A stretch of DNA of 47,032 nt from an uncultured Bacteroidota bacterium (GTDB lineage Bacteria; Bacteroidota; Bacteroidia; Bacteroidales; SZUA-534): assembly GCA_946414435.1 (NCBI GenBank), contig CAMKOM010000025.1, forward strand, positions 1-47,032. The letters are read 5' to 3'. Each line of letters begins with the position of its first letter. Positions within the stretch are counted from its first letter, which is position 1. Below the pieces are notes generated by a model. The model was given only the letters and a program-made list of their open reading frames with translations. It ran no database searches and was not told the origin of the DNA. The position numbers and the translations under genes are program-made. Of the stretch, positions 15,652 through 23,544 are shown piece after piece.

Positions 15652-15667
15652 AAAAAACAGAATGATG
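15652..15667 (+). repeat. Right copy of start-codon repeat AAAAAACAGAATGATG
   Basis: Identical to 12826-12841; it covers the tilS start codon. Confidence 0.7.
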
Positions 15668-16987
15668 CTTCGGCAGTTCAAACAATTTGTGAATCAGAAC
15701 GGCTTGTTTGGCCGCGGTGAGAGCCTGCTTGCGGCTGTGAGCGGTGGCGCCGATTCGGTTGTGATGCTGCATCTGCTGGCGCAATGCCGGCTGAAGGTGG
15801 CTGTGGCGCACTGCAACTTCCAACTGCGCGGCGCCGATGCCGATAGCGACGAAGAGTTTGTGCGCCAACTGGCCGCGAAATATCAAATGCCGTTCTTCAG
15901 CATCCGTTTCAACACCCTGGCTTACGCCGGCGAGCATCGGCTGTCGGTTGAGATGGCCGCACGCGAACTGCGCTACAACTGGTTTGCCCAACTGGCCGCC
16001 GAGCACCAATTCGACCGCATTCTGACGGCTCATCATCTGAACGATAACATTGAGACCATGCTGCTCAATCTAACGCGCGGCACCGGAATCAACGGCCTGA
16101 CGGGCATTGCGGCTCTCAATGGCAACATTGCACGACCGCTGCTGTTTGCCACCCGCAGTCAGATTGAAGAGTATGCGCGGCTCAACAACCTTGCGTTCCG
16201 CACCGACAGCACCAACCTTTCCGACGACTATCAGCGTAACATTATCCGCCACCGCGTTGTGCCCGTGATGAAAGAGCTGAATCCGGCGTTTGAAGAGCGT
16301 ATGCTGAAGAATTTCAGGCATATCCGTCAGGCAGCCGACATCTACAACTGGTATGTGGCAAAGGTTGCCGCCGAAGTTGTGCAGACGGCTGGCCGAGAGA
16401 CAATTATCGATACGGAAAAACTTGTGCAACAGCCGTTTGCCGCGACTGTTCTGTTTGAGAGCATCAGGCCGTTCGGGTTCAATAGTTCGCAGACTGAAGA
16501 CATTATGAAAGCAGTGGGGCAGAAGTCGGGCAGCACTTTTCAGTCGGCTACGCACCGCCTGCTTGTCGATCGCAGCCGAATTATTATTGAGCCAACTGAA
16601 GATTCTGATTTTCAAACCGTTGAGATTGACTCACCCCGCAATATCGACAGCCTTGGTCTGACAATGCGCATTGTACCGATTGCCGATTTTGTGCTCGACA
16701 AACGCCCTTCTGTCGCCTGTCTCGACCTTGACAAACTCTGTTTCCCGCTGACAATCAGGCGCTGGCAGCACGGCGATTTTTTCTATCCGATAGGAATGGA
16801 CAAAGCGCAGAAACTGAGCGACTTTTTTGTCAATAACAAGGTGAATGTGTTTGACAAAGAGCGCGTTATGGTGCTTGCATCGGGCGAAAAGATTGCATGG
16901 ATTATCGGTTACCGTCCCGACAACCGGTTCAAGGTTGACAAAACGACACGGCAGGTGCTGATAATTGAGTGCAATTCAAACCAATAA
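15662..16987 (+). CDS. tilS: tRNA(Ile)-lysidine synthetase
   Basis: The product is about 441 residues. TilS attaches lysine to C34 of the CAU-anticodon tRNA-Ile so that it reads AUA and accepts isoleucine. The N-type ATP pyrophosphatase loop SGGADSVVMLH lies near residue 25, followed by AHCNFQLRGADADSDEEFV and the LTAHHLNDNIETMLLNLTRGTG motif. The C-terminal TilS domains carry RRWQHGDFFYPIGM and end near IGYRPDNRFKV. The ATG at 15662 is preferred over an upstream start at 15620 because the family starts close to the PP-loop. It converges with recJ, 14 bp apart. Confidence 0.95.
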   Translation: MMLRQFKQFVNQNGLFGRGESLLAAVSGGADSVVMLHLLAQCRLKVAVAHCNFQLRGADADSDEEFVRQLAAKYQMPFFSIRFNTLAYAGEHRLSVEMAARELRYNWFAQLAAEHQFDRILTAHHLNDNIETMLLNLTRGTGINGLTGIAALNGNIARPLLFATRSQIEEYARLNNLAFRTDSTNLSDDYQRNIIRHRVVPVMKELNPAFEERMLKNFRHIRQAADIYNWYVAKVAAEVVQTAGRETIIDTEKLVQQPFAATVLFESIRPFGFNSSQTEDIMKAVGQKSGSTFQSATHRLLVDRSRIIIEPTEDSDFQTVEIDSPRNIDSLGLTMRIVPIADFVLDKRPSVACLDLDKLCFPLTIRRWQHGDFFYPIGMDKAQKLSDFFVNNKVNVFDKERVMVLASGEKIAWIIGYRPDNRFKVDKTTRQVLIIECNSNQ

Positions 16988-17001
16988 ACCGCTGCGGTGC
17001 G

Positions 17002-18810
17002 CTATTGCCCGTTCGACATCTTTATGTCGTGAACTTTCAGTTGCAGCGTCTCTTTTCCGCGGAACGTATTCATTTCCAATGAGAAACAAATATCGAATTT
17101 TTCGCCACGGTGAATGGCGTCAAAGTGTTCCGACTGCTTGAAAGCAATGGCCGACATTGGGCGGTTGACCGACTCGTCGACAACAGTCAGTTTCAGGTGC
17201 TCGCGCATCTGGCCGACAAGCTGCGACTGACCGCTGTCAGTAAGGCCCCGGCAGACAAAAACAGGCGCCATATTTCCTGGTCCGAACGGTTCAAACATCT
17301 CAAGGCACTTGAAGAATTTCGGCGTGATGTCAGACAGTGTCAGCGCTTCGTCAACATCGATGCGCGGCACCATAATGTCGTCGGTAATCATGCTATCAAC
17401 AACGCTTTCAAACTTTTCGACAAATGCTTCGAGATTCTCTTCCTTGAGCGTCAGGCCGGCAGCGTAGGTGTGGCCGCCGAAGCTCTCGAGCAGACTCTGG
17501 CATTTTTCAATGGCTTCGTAAAGGTTGAAATCAGGTATCGAGCGGGCCGAGCCGGTAATCAAACCATTTGATTTTGTGCAGATTACAGTTGGTCGGTAAT
17601 AGAAATCGATGAGCCGTGACGCCACAATTCCGATGACGCCCTTGTGCCACTCGGGGTTGTAGAGCACCGTTGAGCGGCGGTTTTTCAGTTCGTCGCAGCT
17701 GTCAATCACGGCCAAAGCTTCGTTGGTGATGTTCTGGTCGTGGGTTTTGCGGTCGGTGTTGTCGGTTTCAATCTTGCAGGCCATCTCTTCGGCCTTGGCT
17801 TCGTTGCGTTCGACAAGTAAATCAACCGAATAGCGTCCCAAATCCATACGTCCGGCAGCGTTGATGCGCGGCCCGATTTTGAAGACAATGTCGCCGATTT
17901 TCACCGGGCGGAATTCGGGCTCGTCGGCAGGCTGAGTCACTTCGCAAGGTGTTGTTGGCACATCGAACTGGCGGTCGTCCTTGTTGCGCTGCGGCGGGGG
18001 TGTTATGCCCGATTTCTTCATCACGGCGCGAAGTCCCACGCGCGGATTGGTGTTCAGCTGCTTGAGTCCGTAGTAGGCCAAGATGCGGTTCTCGTCGATG
18101 ATGGGCACAATGTCGCTGGCGATGCTCACCACCACAAGGTCGAGAAACGGTTTAATCTGGTAGAACGGAATTTTGTTCCGCGAAGCGTAGGCCTGAATCA
18201 GTTTGAATCCGACACCGCAGCCCGACAGTTCGTTGAACGGATAGCTGCAGTCGGCACGCTTTGGGTCGAGCACGGCGGCCGCCCGGGGCAACTCTTCGCC
18301 CGGCTCGTGGTGGTCGCAGATTATGAACTCAATGCCTTTTTCTGCGGCGTAATCGACTTTGGGCAAGGCTTTTATGCCGCAGTCGAGTGCAATGATGAGT
18401 TTGCAGCCCATCTCTTCGGCGTAGTCGATGCCCTTGTAAGAGATTCCATACCCTTCAGTGTAACGGTCTGGAACATAGTAAAATACGTTACGGCACTTGC
18501 TTTTTAGGAACACATACATCATTGCAACTGCTGTTGTGCCGTCGACATCGTAATCGCCGTAAATAAGCACATTCTCACGCTCGATAATGGCTTTTTCTAG
18601 CCTTTCCACTGCTCTGTCCATATCTTTCATCAGAAATGGGTCGTAGAGCTGTTGAAGGTCGGGGCGGAAGAATTTGCGCGCCGATTCACTGTCGTTTATA
18701 CCTCGTTGCAATAGTAAGTTAGCCAATGGTTTACTGATGCCGGCTGACTCTGCCAATTCATCAATCTTTTCCGCTTCGGCCTGTTCCTTTAGTATCCATT
18801 TTTTTTGCAT
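17002..18810 (-). CDS. recJ: Single-stranded-DNA-specific exonuclease RecJ
   Basis: The product is 602 residues. RecJ degrades single-stranded DNA 5' to 3' in recombination and mismatch or base-excision repair. The DHH phosphoesterase motifs are visible: LIYGDYDVDGTTAVAMM near 80, IALDCGIKA, FIICDHHEPGEELP near 165, and the DHHA1 region with GVIGIVASRLIDFYYRPT and SFGGHTYAAGLTL. A short hydrophilic insert rich in Pro and Asp (about residues 280-305) lies before RINAAGRMD. The ATG at 18810 is the natural start. It is probably co-transcribed with the permease and tgt genes upstream. Confidence 0.95.
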   Translation of the reverse strand: MQKKWILKEQAEAEKIDELAESAGISKPLANLLLQRGINDSESARKFFRPDLQQLYDPFLMKDMDRAVERLEKAIIERENVLIYGDYDVDGTTAVAMMYVFLKSKCRNVFYYVPDRYTEGYGISYKGIDYAEEMGCKLIIALDCGIKALPKVDYAAEKGIEFIICDHHEPGEELPRAAAVLDPKRADCSYPFNELSGCGVGFKLIQAYASRNKIPFYQIKPFLDLVVVSIASDIVPIIDENRILAYYGLKQLNTNPRVGLRAVMKKSGITPPPQRNKDDRQFDVPTTPCEVTQPADEPEFRPVKIGDIVFKIGPRINAAGRMDLGRYSVDLLVERNEAKAEEMACKIETDNTDRKTHDQNITNEALAVIDSCDELKNRRSTVLYNPEWHKGVIGIVASRLIDFYYRPTVICTKSNGLITGSARSIPDFNLYEAIEKCQSLLESFGGHTYAAGLTLKEENLEAFVEKFESVVDSMITDDIMVPRIDVDEALTLSDITPKFFKCLEMFEPFGPGNMAPVFVCRGLTDSGQSQLVGQMREHLKLTVVDESVNRPMSAIAFKQSEHFDAIHRGEKFDICFSLEMNTFRGKETLQLKVHDIKMSNGQ

Positions 18811-18893
18811 TTATATAGTTTTGTATTTTGTCAATTTTGGGGCGACTGCCGAAAGCGAATGTAAGAAATCTTGCCATACGATGAACTTTTGTT

Positions 18894-19985
18894 TCATTTT
18901 TTTGCCTGATTGTACAAAATTATACCAATCAAGCCGAAAATCACATTCGGAATCCAAACCGCTATCACGGGCGGCACGTGGGCGTTTAGGGCAAGCACAT
19001 TCGATACTTCCATAAACATTATATATGTGAATGCCAGCAAGATGCCGACACCTATGTTTATGCCGATTCCGCCGCGCTTCTTTCGCGAAGACAGCGTGAC
19101 GCCAATCAGCGTTAAGATGAAGGTTGAGAACGAGTATGCGAAACGCTTGTGTTTTTCAATTTTCCAAACAACCACATTGTCAGAGCCTTTTAGCGTTTCC
19201 TGTTCAATAAATTCGTTCAGCTCGCGGTAGTTCATGGCCTCAACCACGTTGTTACGCCGCGCGAAATCACTCGGCAGCATATTCAGAGTGGTGTCGAGTT
19301 TGCGGTAAAATTTCACGTGTTCCTCACCGTTATCGCTGAATGTGCGAATGTAACAATTGCTTGCCTGCCACTTGTTTAGCGTAGTGTCCCATTGAATATA
19401 CTCCGATATGAGTTTCGACTTCAGTCTCCCGTTTTCAATCTGCTCGAGCGCAAATTTGTATCCAATATCATAATTGGTATTGTAACTGCTCATATAGATG
19501 AATTGTCCGGGTAGAATCTGTCGGTGGATGTCCTGCTCGTGGTTCACATATTTGTTGCGGAAATATTTCTCCTCATAGGCCAACCGTTTCTCATTGGCTG
19601 GCGGTATGATCCAATTAATCAGCAAATAAGAGCAAATGGCCAGAATCAGCGCAGAAATGAAATATGGGAACAAAAAACGCCTGTAGCTCACACCGCTGCT
19701 CAAGATGGCGATGATTTCAGAATCGCCGGCCATCTTCGAGGTAAAGAAAATAACAGCGATAAAGATGAACATCGCTGAGAATAGATTGGCGAAGTAAGGG
19801 ATAAAATTCATGTAATAGTCGAAGATTATCGCTTTCAACGGTGCTTGTTTCACAATGAAATCGTCGATTTTTTCGGAAATGTCGAAGATGACCACAATGA
19901 GCAGAATCAGTATGAGTGAAAAAGCGAACGTCCCCAGAAACCTGCGGATGATGAAACGGTCCAACTTCTTCATATAGTTGCTCAT
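18894..19985 (-). CDS. LptF/LptG family permease
   Basis: The product is 363 residues of the YjgP/YjgQ family, which form the inner-membrane core of the Lpt lipopolysaccharide exporter with the ATPase LptB. Three hydrophobic helices near the N terminus (starting RRFLGTFAFSLILILLIVVI), a periplasmic beta-rich domain in the middle, and three C-terminal helices give the expected plan. LptF and LptG cannot be told apart here. The start at 19985 is 3 bp from the tgt stop; a second Met four residues on is an alternative. The end lies 83 bp before recJ. Confidence 0.9.
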   Translation of the reverse strand: MSNYMKKLDRFIIRRFLGTFAFSLILILLIVVIFDISEKIDDFIVKQAPLKAIIFDYYMNFIPYFANLFSAMFIFIAVIFFTSKMAGDSEIIAILSSGVSYRRFLFPYFISALILAICSYLLINWIIPPANEKRLAYEEKYFRNKYVNHEQDIHRQILPGQFIYMSSYNTNYDIGYKFALEQIENGRLKSKLISEYIQWDTTLNKWQASNCYIRTFSDNGEEHVKFYRKLDTTLNMLPSDFARRNNVVEAMNYRELNEFIEQETLKGSDNVVVWKIEKHKRFAYSFSTFILTLIGVTLSSRKKRGGIGINIGVGILLAFTYIMFMEVSNVLALNAHVPPVIAVWIPNVIFGLIGIILYNQAKK

Positions 19986-19988
19986 AGC

Positions 19989-21119
19989 CTACAATCGATT
20001 TGTAACTTTTTGGACCATAACGTTTTTCCATTCCGCAAAATTGCCTTCAACAATATGTTTGCGCGCCTCGCCAACAAGCCAAAGGTAGAACGCCAGATTG
20101 TGCATACTGGCGATTGACATTCCCAGCATTTCCTGCGCTACAAACAGATGGTGCAGATAGGCCAGCGTGTAGCTTGAATCGACAAACGACGTGCCGTTGG
20201 GGTCGATGGGTGAGAACTCGTTTTCCCACTTTTTGTTTTTTATGTTGATGATGCCTTCGCTGGTGAATAGCATTCCGTTGCGGCCATTGCGGGTTGGCAT
20301 CACGCAGTCGAACATATCAACGCCGCGGCTGATGCCCTCGAGAATATTTGCCGGTGTGCCAACGCCCATCAGGTAACGGGGCTTGTCGGCGGGCAGAATG
20401 GCGTTCACAACCTCAATCATCTGGTACATCACCTCGGTTGGCTCGCCCACAGCCAGTCCGCCAATGGCGTTGCCGTCCATTCCAAGTTCGGCAATCTCGG
20501 TGGCCGCACGCTGGCGCAAATCGGTGAACGACGCGCCCTGTACAATCGGGAAATAGGCCTGGCTGTGACCATAGAGCGGTTCGGTGCTGCGGAACGCTTC
20601 AACGCCCCGGCGCAGCCAACGCATTGTCAGGTCGAGCGATTTTTGGGCGTAGTTGTAATCGCAGTCGCCCGGCGGGCATTCATCGAGCGCCATCATAATA
20701 TCGGAACCGATAATGCGTTGTATGTCAATTACATTCTCGGGCGTGAACAAATGCTTCGAGCCATCGATATGCGAACTGAACCGAGCGCCTTCCTCGGTGA
20801 GTTTGCGGTTGGCCGAAAGGCTGAAAACCTGGTAGCCGCCGCTGTCGGTGAGTATGGGGCGCTGCCAGTTCATAAAGCGGTGCAAGCCACCAGCCTCGCG
20901 CAGCAAAGCCGTTCCGGGACGCAGATAAAGGTGATAGGTGTTGCCCAGGATTATCTGCGCACGAATGTCGTCGGCCACGTCGCGTTGATGGATTCCTTTG
21001 ACCGAGCCCACCGTGCCAACAGGCATAAAAATCGGTGTCTGAATGGTGCCGTGGTCGGTCAGAATCTGCCCCGCGCGGGCGGATGATTTGCTGTCGGTGG
21101 CTGTTAAACTGAACTGCAT
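19989..21119 (-). CDS. tgt: Queuine tRNA-ribosyltransferase (TGT)
   Basis: The product is 376 residues, normal for bacterial TGT, which swaps guanine 34 for preQ1 in Asp, Asn, His and Tyr tRNAs. Active-site motifs are clear: LGNTYHLYLRPG, LTDSGGYQVFSL, ALDECPPGD, GGLAVGEP and the nucleophile in DMFDCVMPTRNGRNG. The C-terminal zinc site looks incomplete: the usual CxCxxC is replaced by GTSFVD while the downstream His in MHNLAFY remains. The ATG at 21119 is chosen because the longer frame runs back through a tRNA gene. It leads a tgt-permease-recJ group. Confidence 0.94.
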   Translation of the reverse strand: MQFSLTATDSKSSARAGQILTDHGTIQTPIFMPVGTVGSVKGIHQRDVADDIRAQIILGNTYHLYLRPGTALLREAGGLHRFMNWQRPILTDSGGYQVFSLSANRKLTEEGARFSSHIDGSKHLFTPENVIDIQRIIGSDIMMALDECPPGDCDYNYAQKSLDLTMRWLRRGVEAFRSTEPLYGHSQAYFPIVQGASFTDLRQRAATEIAELGMDGNAIGGLAVGEPTEVMYQMIEVVNAILPADKPRYLMGVGTPANILEGISRGVDMFDCVMPTRNGRNGMLFTSEGIINIKNKKWENEFSPIDPNGTSFVDSSYTLAYLHHLFVAQEMLGMSIASMHNLAFYLWLVGEARKHIVEGNFAEWKNVMVQKVTNRL

Positions 21120-21195
21120 TGCTTTTTTCTGATAGCGGGCAAAGATAAACGAAATCGCGAAAAATGACGAATAGCTATTCACGTTGGCCGGACAT

Positions 21196-21219
21196 AAAAA
21201 AACACCTGCTTTGCAAGTG
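21196..21219 (-). terminator. Terminator of the tRNA-Gly gene
   Basis: On the minus strand CACTTGC and GCAGGTG pair (one G-U) around an AAA loop, followed by seven T (A run 21196-21202). It starts 8 bp after the tRNA 3' end. Confidence 0.8.
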
Positions 21220-21226
21220 CCTTTTG

Positions 21227-21299
21227 AGCGGGTAACGAGACTCGAACTCGCGACCCTCAGCTTGGGAAGCTGATGCTCTACCAACTGAGCTATGCCCGC
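21227..21299 (-). tRNA. tRNA-Gly (anticodon CCC)
   Basis: The 73-nt cloverleaf has acceptor GCGGGCA/TACCCGC, D arm GCTC/GAGC, anticodon stem TCAGC/GCTGA with loop TTCCCAA (anticodon CCC, reading GGG), and T arm GCGAG TTCGAGT CTCGT. The discriminator is T and CCA is not encoded. Position 6 to 67 of the acceptor is a C-A mismatch and 49-65 of the T stem is G-U, which is unusual but does not break the fold. Confidence 0.93.
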
Positions 21300-21333
21300 A
21301 TTTGTGTCGGCAAAAATAGAATTTTTCGGAAAA

Positions 21334-21368
21334 CAAAAAACAAAACCGACCCGTTTGAGCCGGTTTTG
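21334..21368 (-). terminator. Terminator of purC
   Basis: On the minus strand CAAAACCG and CGGTTTTG pair, extended by four more pairs with wobbles to a 12-bp stem and an AAAC loop, followed by a T-rich tail. It lies 11 bp after the purC stop. Confidence 0.8.
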
Positions 21369-21379
21369 CATTTATTACT

Positions 21380-22336
21380 CTATTTCAGCAGATTAGCCTT
21401 AATGTAGTTCTCAACATTGTTGAAGATGCGGTTCTGCACGTCGGTTACGTCGCCAGGAACGAACTTGCTGCCAACAATGTGCTCGTAGAGTTCGATGTAG
21501 CGGTTCGAAATCTGGCTGATGATTTCGGGCGTCATTTCGGGAACCTGCTCGCCTGCGCGGCCTTGGAAACCATTGGCCATAAGCCACTCACGCACAAACT
21601 CTTTCGAGAGTTGTTTCTGAGCCTCGCCTTTGGCAAAACGCTCTTCGTAGCCGTCGGCGTAGAAGTAACGCGACGAGTCGGGGGTGTGAATCTCGTCAAT
21701 CAGGTAGATTTTGCCGTCATTCTTGCCGAACTCGTACTTGGTGTCGACCAGAATCAAGCCCATTTTCTTGGCCATTTCGGTGCCGCGTTGGAACAGAGCC
21801 AGCGTGTACTTCTCAAGTTGGGCGTAGTCTTCAGCCGAAACCAGACCATTTTTAATGATGTCTTCGCGCGAGATGTTCTCGTCGTGAGTGCCAATGTCGG
21901 CCTTGGTTGTCGGGGTGATGATTGGGTGCTCGAAACGCTGATGCTCGCGCAGGCCTTCGGGCAGCGCAACACCGCAAATCTCGCGTCCGCCGTCGCGGTA
22001 CAGGCGCCACGAACTGCCAGTCAGGTAGCCGCGGACAACCATTTCAACAGCAAACGGCTCGCATTTGTGGCCGATGGTCACGTTCGGGTCGGGGCTGGCG
22101 ATTTTCCAGTTTGGCACGATGTCGGCCGTAGCGTCAAGGAAATACGACGCTATCTGGTTCAAAACCTGACCTTTGAACGGAATACCCTTTGGCAGGATAA
22201 CATCGAAAGCCGAAATGCGGTCGCTCACAACCATTGCCAGATACTGGTCGTTGATGTTGTACACGTCGCGCACTTTGCCGTTGTACACGCCTTTCTGGCC
22301 GCTGAATTTGAAGTTTGTTTTTGATACTGTGTTCAT
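21380..22336 (-). CDS. purC: Phosphoribosylaminoimidazole-succinocarboxamide synthase
   Basis: The product is 318 residues. PurC joins aspartate to CAIR in purine synthesis, using ATP. Family motifs are [26 protein letters not shown] near the N terminus, the [11 protein letters not shown] segment with its Arg, [31 protein letters not shown] for metal and ATP binding, and DKQ-like [12 protein letters not shown]. The length matches the long form found in Bacteroidetes. It is a single gene with its own terminator; the upstream gap 22337-22497 carries repeats rather than an evident promoter. Confidence 0.96.
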   Translation of the reverse strand: MNTVSKTNFKFSGQKGVYNGKVRDVYNINDQYLAMVVSDRISAFDVILPKGIPFKGQVLNQIASYFLDATADIVPNWKIASPDPNVTIGHKCEPFAVEMVVRGYLTGSSWRLYRDGGREICGVALPEGLREHQRFEHPIITPTTKADIGTHDENISREDIIKNGLVSAEDYAQLEKYTLALFQRGTEMAKKMGLILVDTKYEFGKNDGKIYLIDEIHTPDSSRYFYADGYEERFAKGEAQKQLSKEFVREWLMANGFQGRAGEQVPEMTPEIISQISNRYIELYEHIVGSKFVPGDVTDVQNRIFNNVENYIKANLLK

Positions 22337-22497
22337 ATTGAAATATTTAGGAATTATGATTTAGTATTTAGAATTTTATGTTTAAACGTTCTGATATTTT
22401 TTTGTTTTTCTAACCGATTGTATCCGATTATATCAGAATAAGTTATCGGTTTAAATCGGCTTGAATCGGTTAGCACTTTATTCAGTCCTTCAATTAT
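22337..22497. repeat. Intergenic low-complexity repeats
   Basis: The gap between purC and phoH holds TTAGGAATTATGATTTAGTATTTAGAA-like text near purC (compare 66-104). Next come several ATCGGTT/AACCGAT units in both orientations (22410-22470). Finally there is a run of TTCAATCC units (22480-22510) that continues into the last codons of phoH. Confidence 0.45.
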
Positions 22498-23439
22498 TCA
22501 ATCCTTCAATCCTTTATCAAAGGCTTTAACTATTTCTTTCACAAGACGGTGGCGCACGATGTCGCTTTCATCGAGTTCGACAATGCTGATGCCGTCAATC
22601 TTTTTCAGCAGACGGATGGCCTGCACCAAACCGCTGTCCTGCGTGCGTGGAAGGTCGATTTGCGTCATGTCGCCCGTAATGATGAATTTCGAATTCATAC
22701 CCATACGCGTCAGGAACATCTTCATCTGCGGCAGCGTGGTGTTCTGCGCCTCATCAAGGATGACAAAGGCGTTGTCGAGCGTGCGGCCGCGCATAAACGC
22801 CAACGGCGCAATCTGAATCACGCCCTCCTCAAGGTGCGACTCGAGTTTCTTGGCCGGAATCATATCGTTGAGCGCATCGTAGAGCGGCTGCAGATATGGG
22901 TCGATTTTCTCTTTCAGGTCGCCAGGCAGGAAACCCAGGCGCTCGCCTGCTTCAACTGCGGGGCGGCTCAAAACAATGCGGCGCACTTCGCGGTTGCGTA
23001 ATGCTCTAACAGCCAATGCAATGGCGGTGTAGGTCTTGCCAGAGCCCGCGGGGCCAAGTGCAAAAAGCATATCGCTCTGCGCCACAGCGTCCACCATTCG
23101 CTGCTGGTTGGCGCTGCGTGCGCGGATGGCGCGGCCGTTGTTGCCGAACACAATCAGGTCGTCGGGCACATCGCTCTGGTGCTGTTGCTGATTGTTCAGA
23201 ATCTGCACCAAATCGTCGTCAGAAAGACGGTTGAAAGTGTCCAGGAAATGCACCACCTGGCGGAATTTGTCTTCGAAATCGGCAATCTGCTGCTCGTCGC
23301 CCAGCACTTTCACATCGTGGCCACGTGCCACAATCTGAATTTTCGGGAAAGCGCGTTTCAGAATGTCGAGCCGCGAGCACTTGGCGCCGTAAAGGTCCAG
23401 TGGCTCAACCGTTTCGAGATGCAAAATCTTTTCTGCCAT
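22498..23439 (-). CDS. PhoH-like ATPase
   Basis: The product is 313 residues. It belongs to the PhoH family of P-loop ATPases related to the helicase superfamily 1 core, with probable roles in RNA metabolism. Walker A is GPAGSGKTYTAIALAVRAL near residue 135, Walker B is FVILDEAQNTT, and the sensor region is FIITGDMTQIDLP. A short N-terminal region (KH-like or unknown, about 1-110) precedes it. The ATG at 23439 (MAEKIL) is preferred to one 33 bp upstream. A -7 box lies at 23459-23466. The C-terminal GLKD is encoded inside the TTCAATCC repeat run. Confidence 0.92.
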   Translation of the reverse strand: MAEKILHLETVEPLDLYGAKCSRLDILKRAFPKIQIVARGHDVKVLGDEQQIADFEDKFRQVVHFLDTFNRLSDDDLVQILNNQQQHQSDVPDDLIVFGNNGRAIRARSANQQRMVDAVAQSDMLFALGPAGSGKTYTAIALAVRALRNREVRRIVLSRPAVEAGERLGFLPGDLKEKIDPYLQPLYDALNDMIPAKKLESHLEEGVIQIAPLAFMRGRTLDNAFVILDEAQNTTLPQMKMFLTRMGMNSKFIITGDMTQIDLPRTQDSGLVQAIRLLKKIDGISIVELDESDIVRHRLVKEIVKAFDKGLKD

Positions 23440-23458
23440 AATGCTGTCGATGATTTGA

Positions 23459-23466
23459 CAAATGTA
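23459..23466 (-). promoter_or_regulatory. -7 box for phoH
   Basis: TACATTTG on the minus strand fits TAnnTTTG exactly, 19 bp before the chosen ATG. Confidence 0.45.
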
Positions 23467-23544
23467 ATTCAAATATCGTACAGTTGGGCTTCAGAAAATA
23501 TGAACCGGCAGCCAGGATTTAGTAACAACTTATCACGTTTTGAA

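Noticed and set aside
15620-15661. Upstream start of tilS giving MIAAPICYIWQKNR at the N terminus
   Set aside because: The extension is unlike TilS and would cross the shared start-codon repeat; the ATG at 15662 places the PP-loop at the usual distance.
21120-21371. Longer N terminus for tgt
   Set aside because: The extension would read through the tRNA-Gly gene and its terminator; the family starts at MQFSLTATD.
21479-22324. 281-codon plus-strand open frame opposite purC
   Set aside because: purC is unambiguous on the minus strand; the frame has no recognisable domain.
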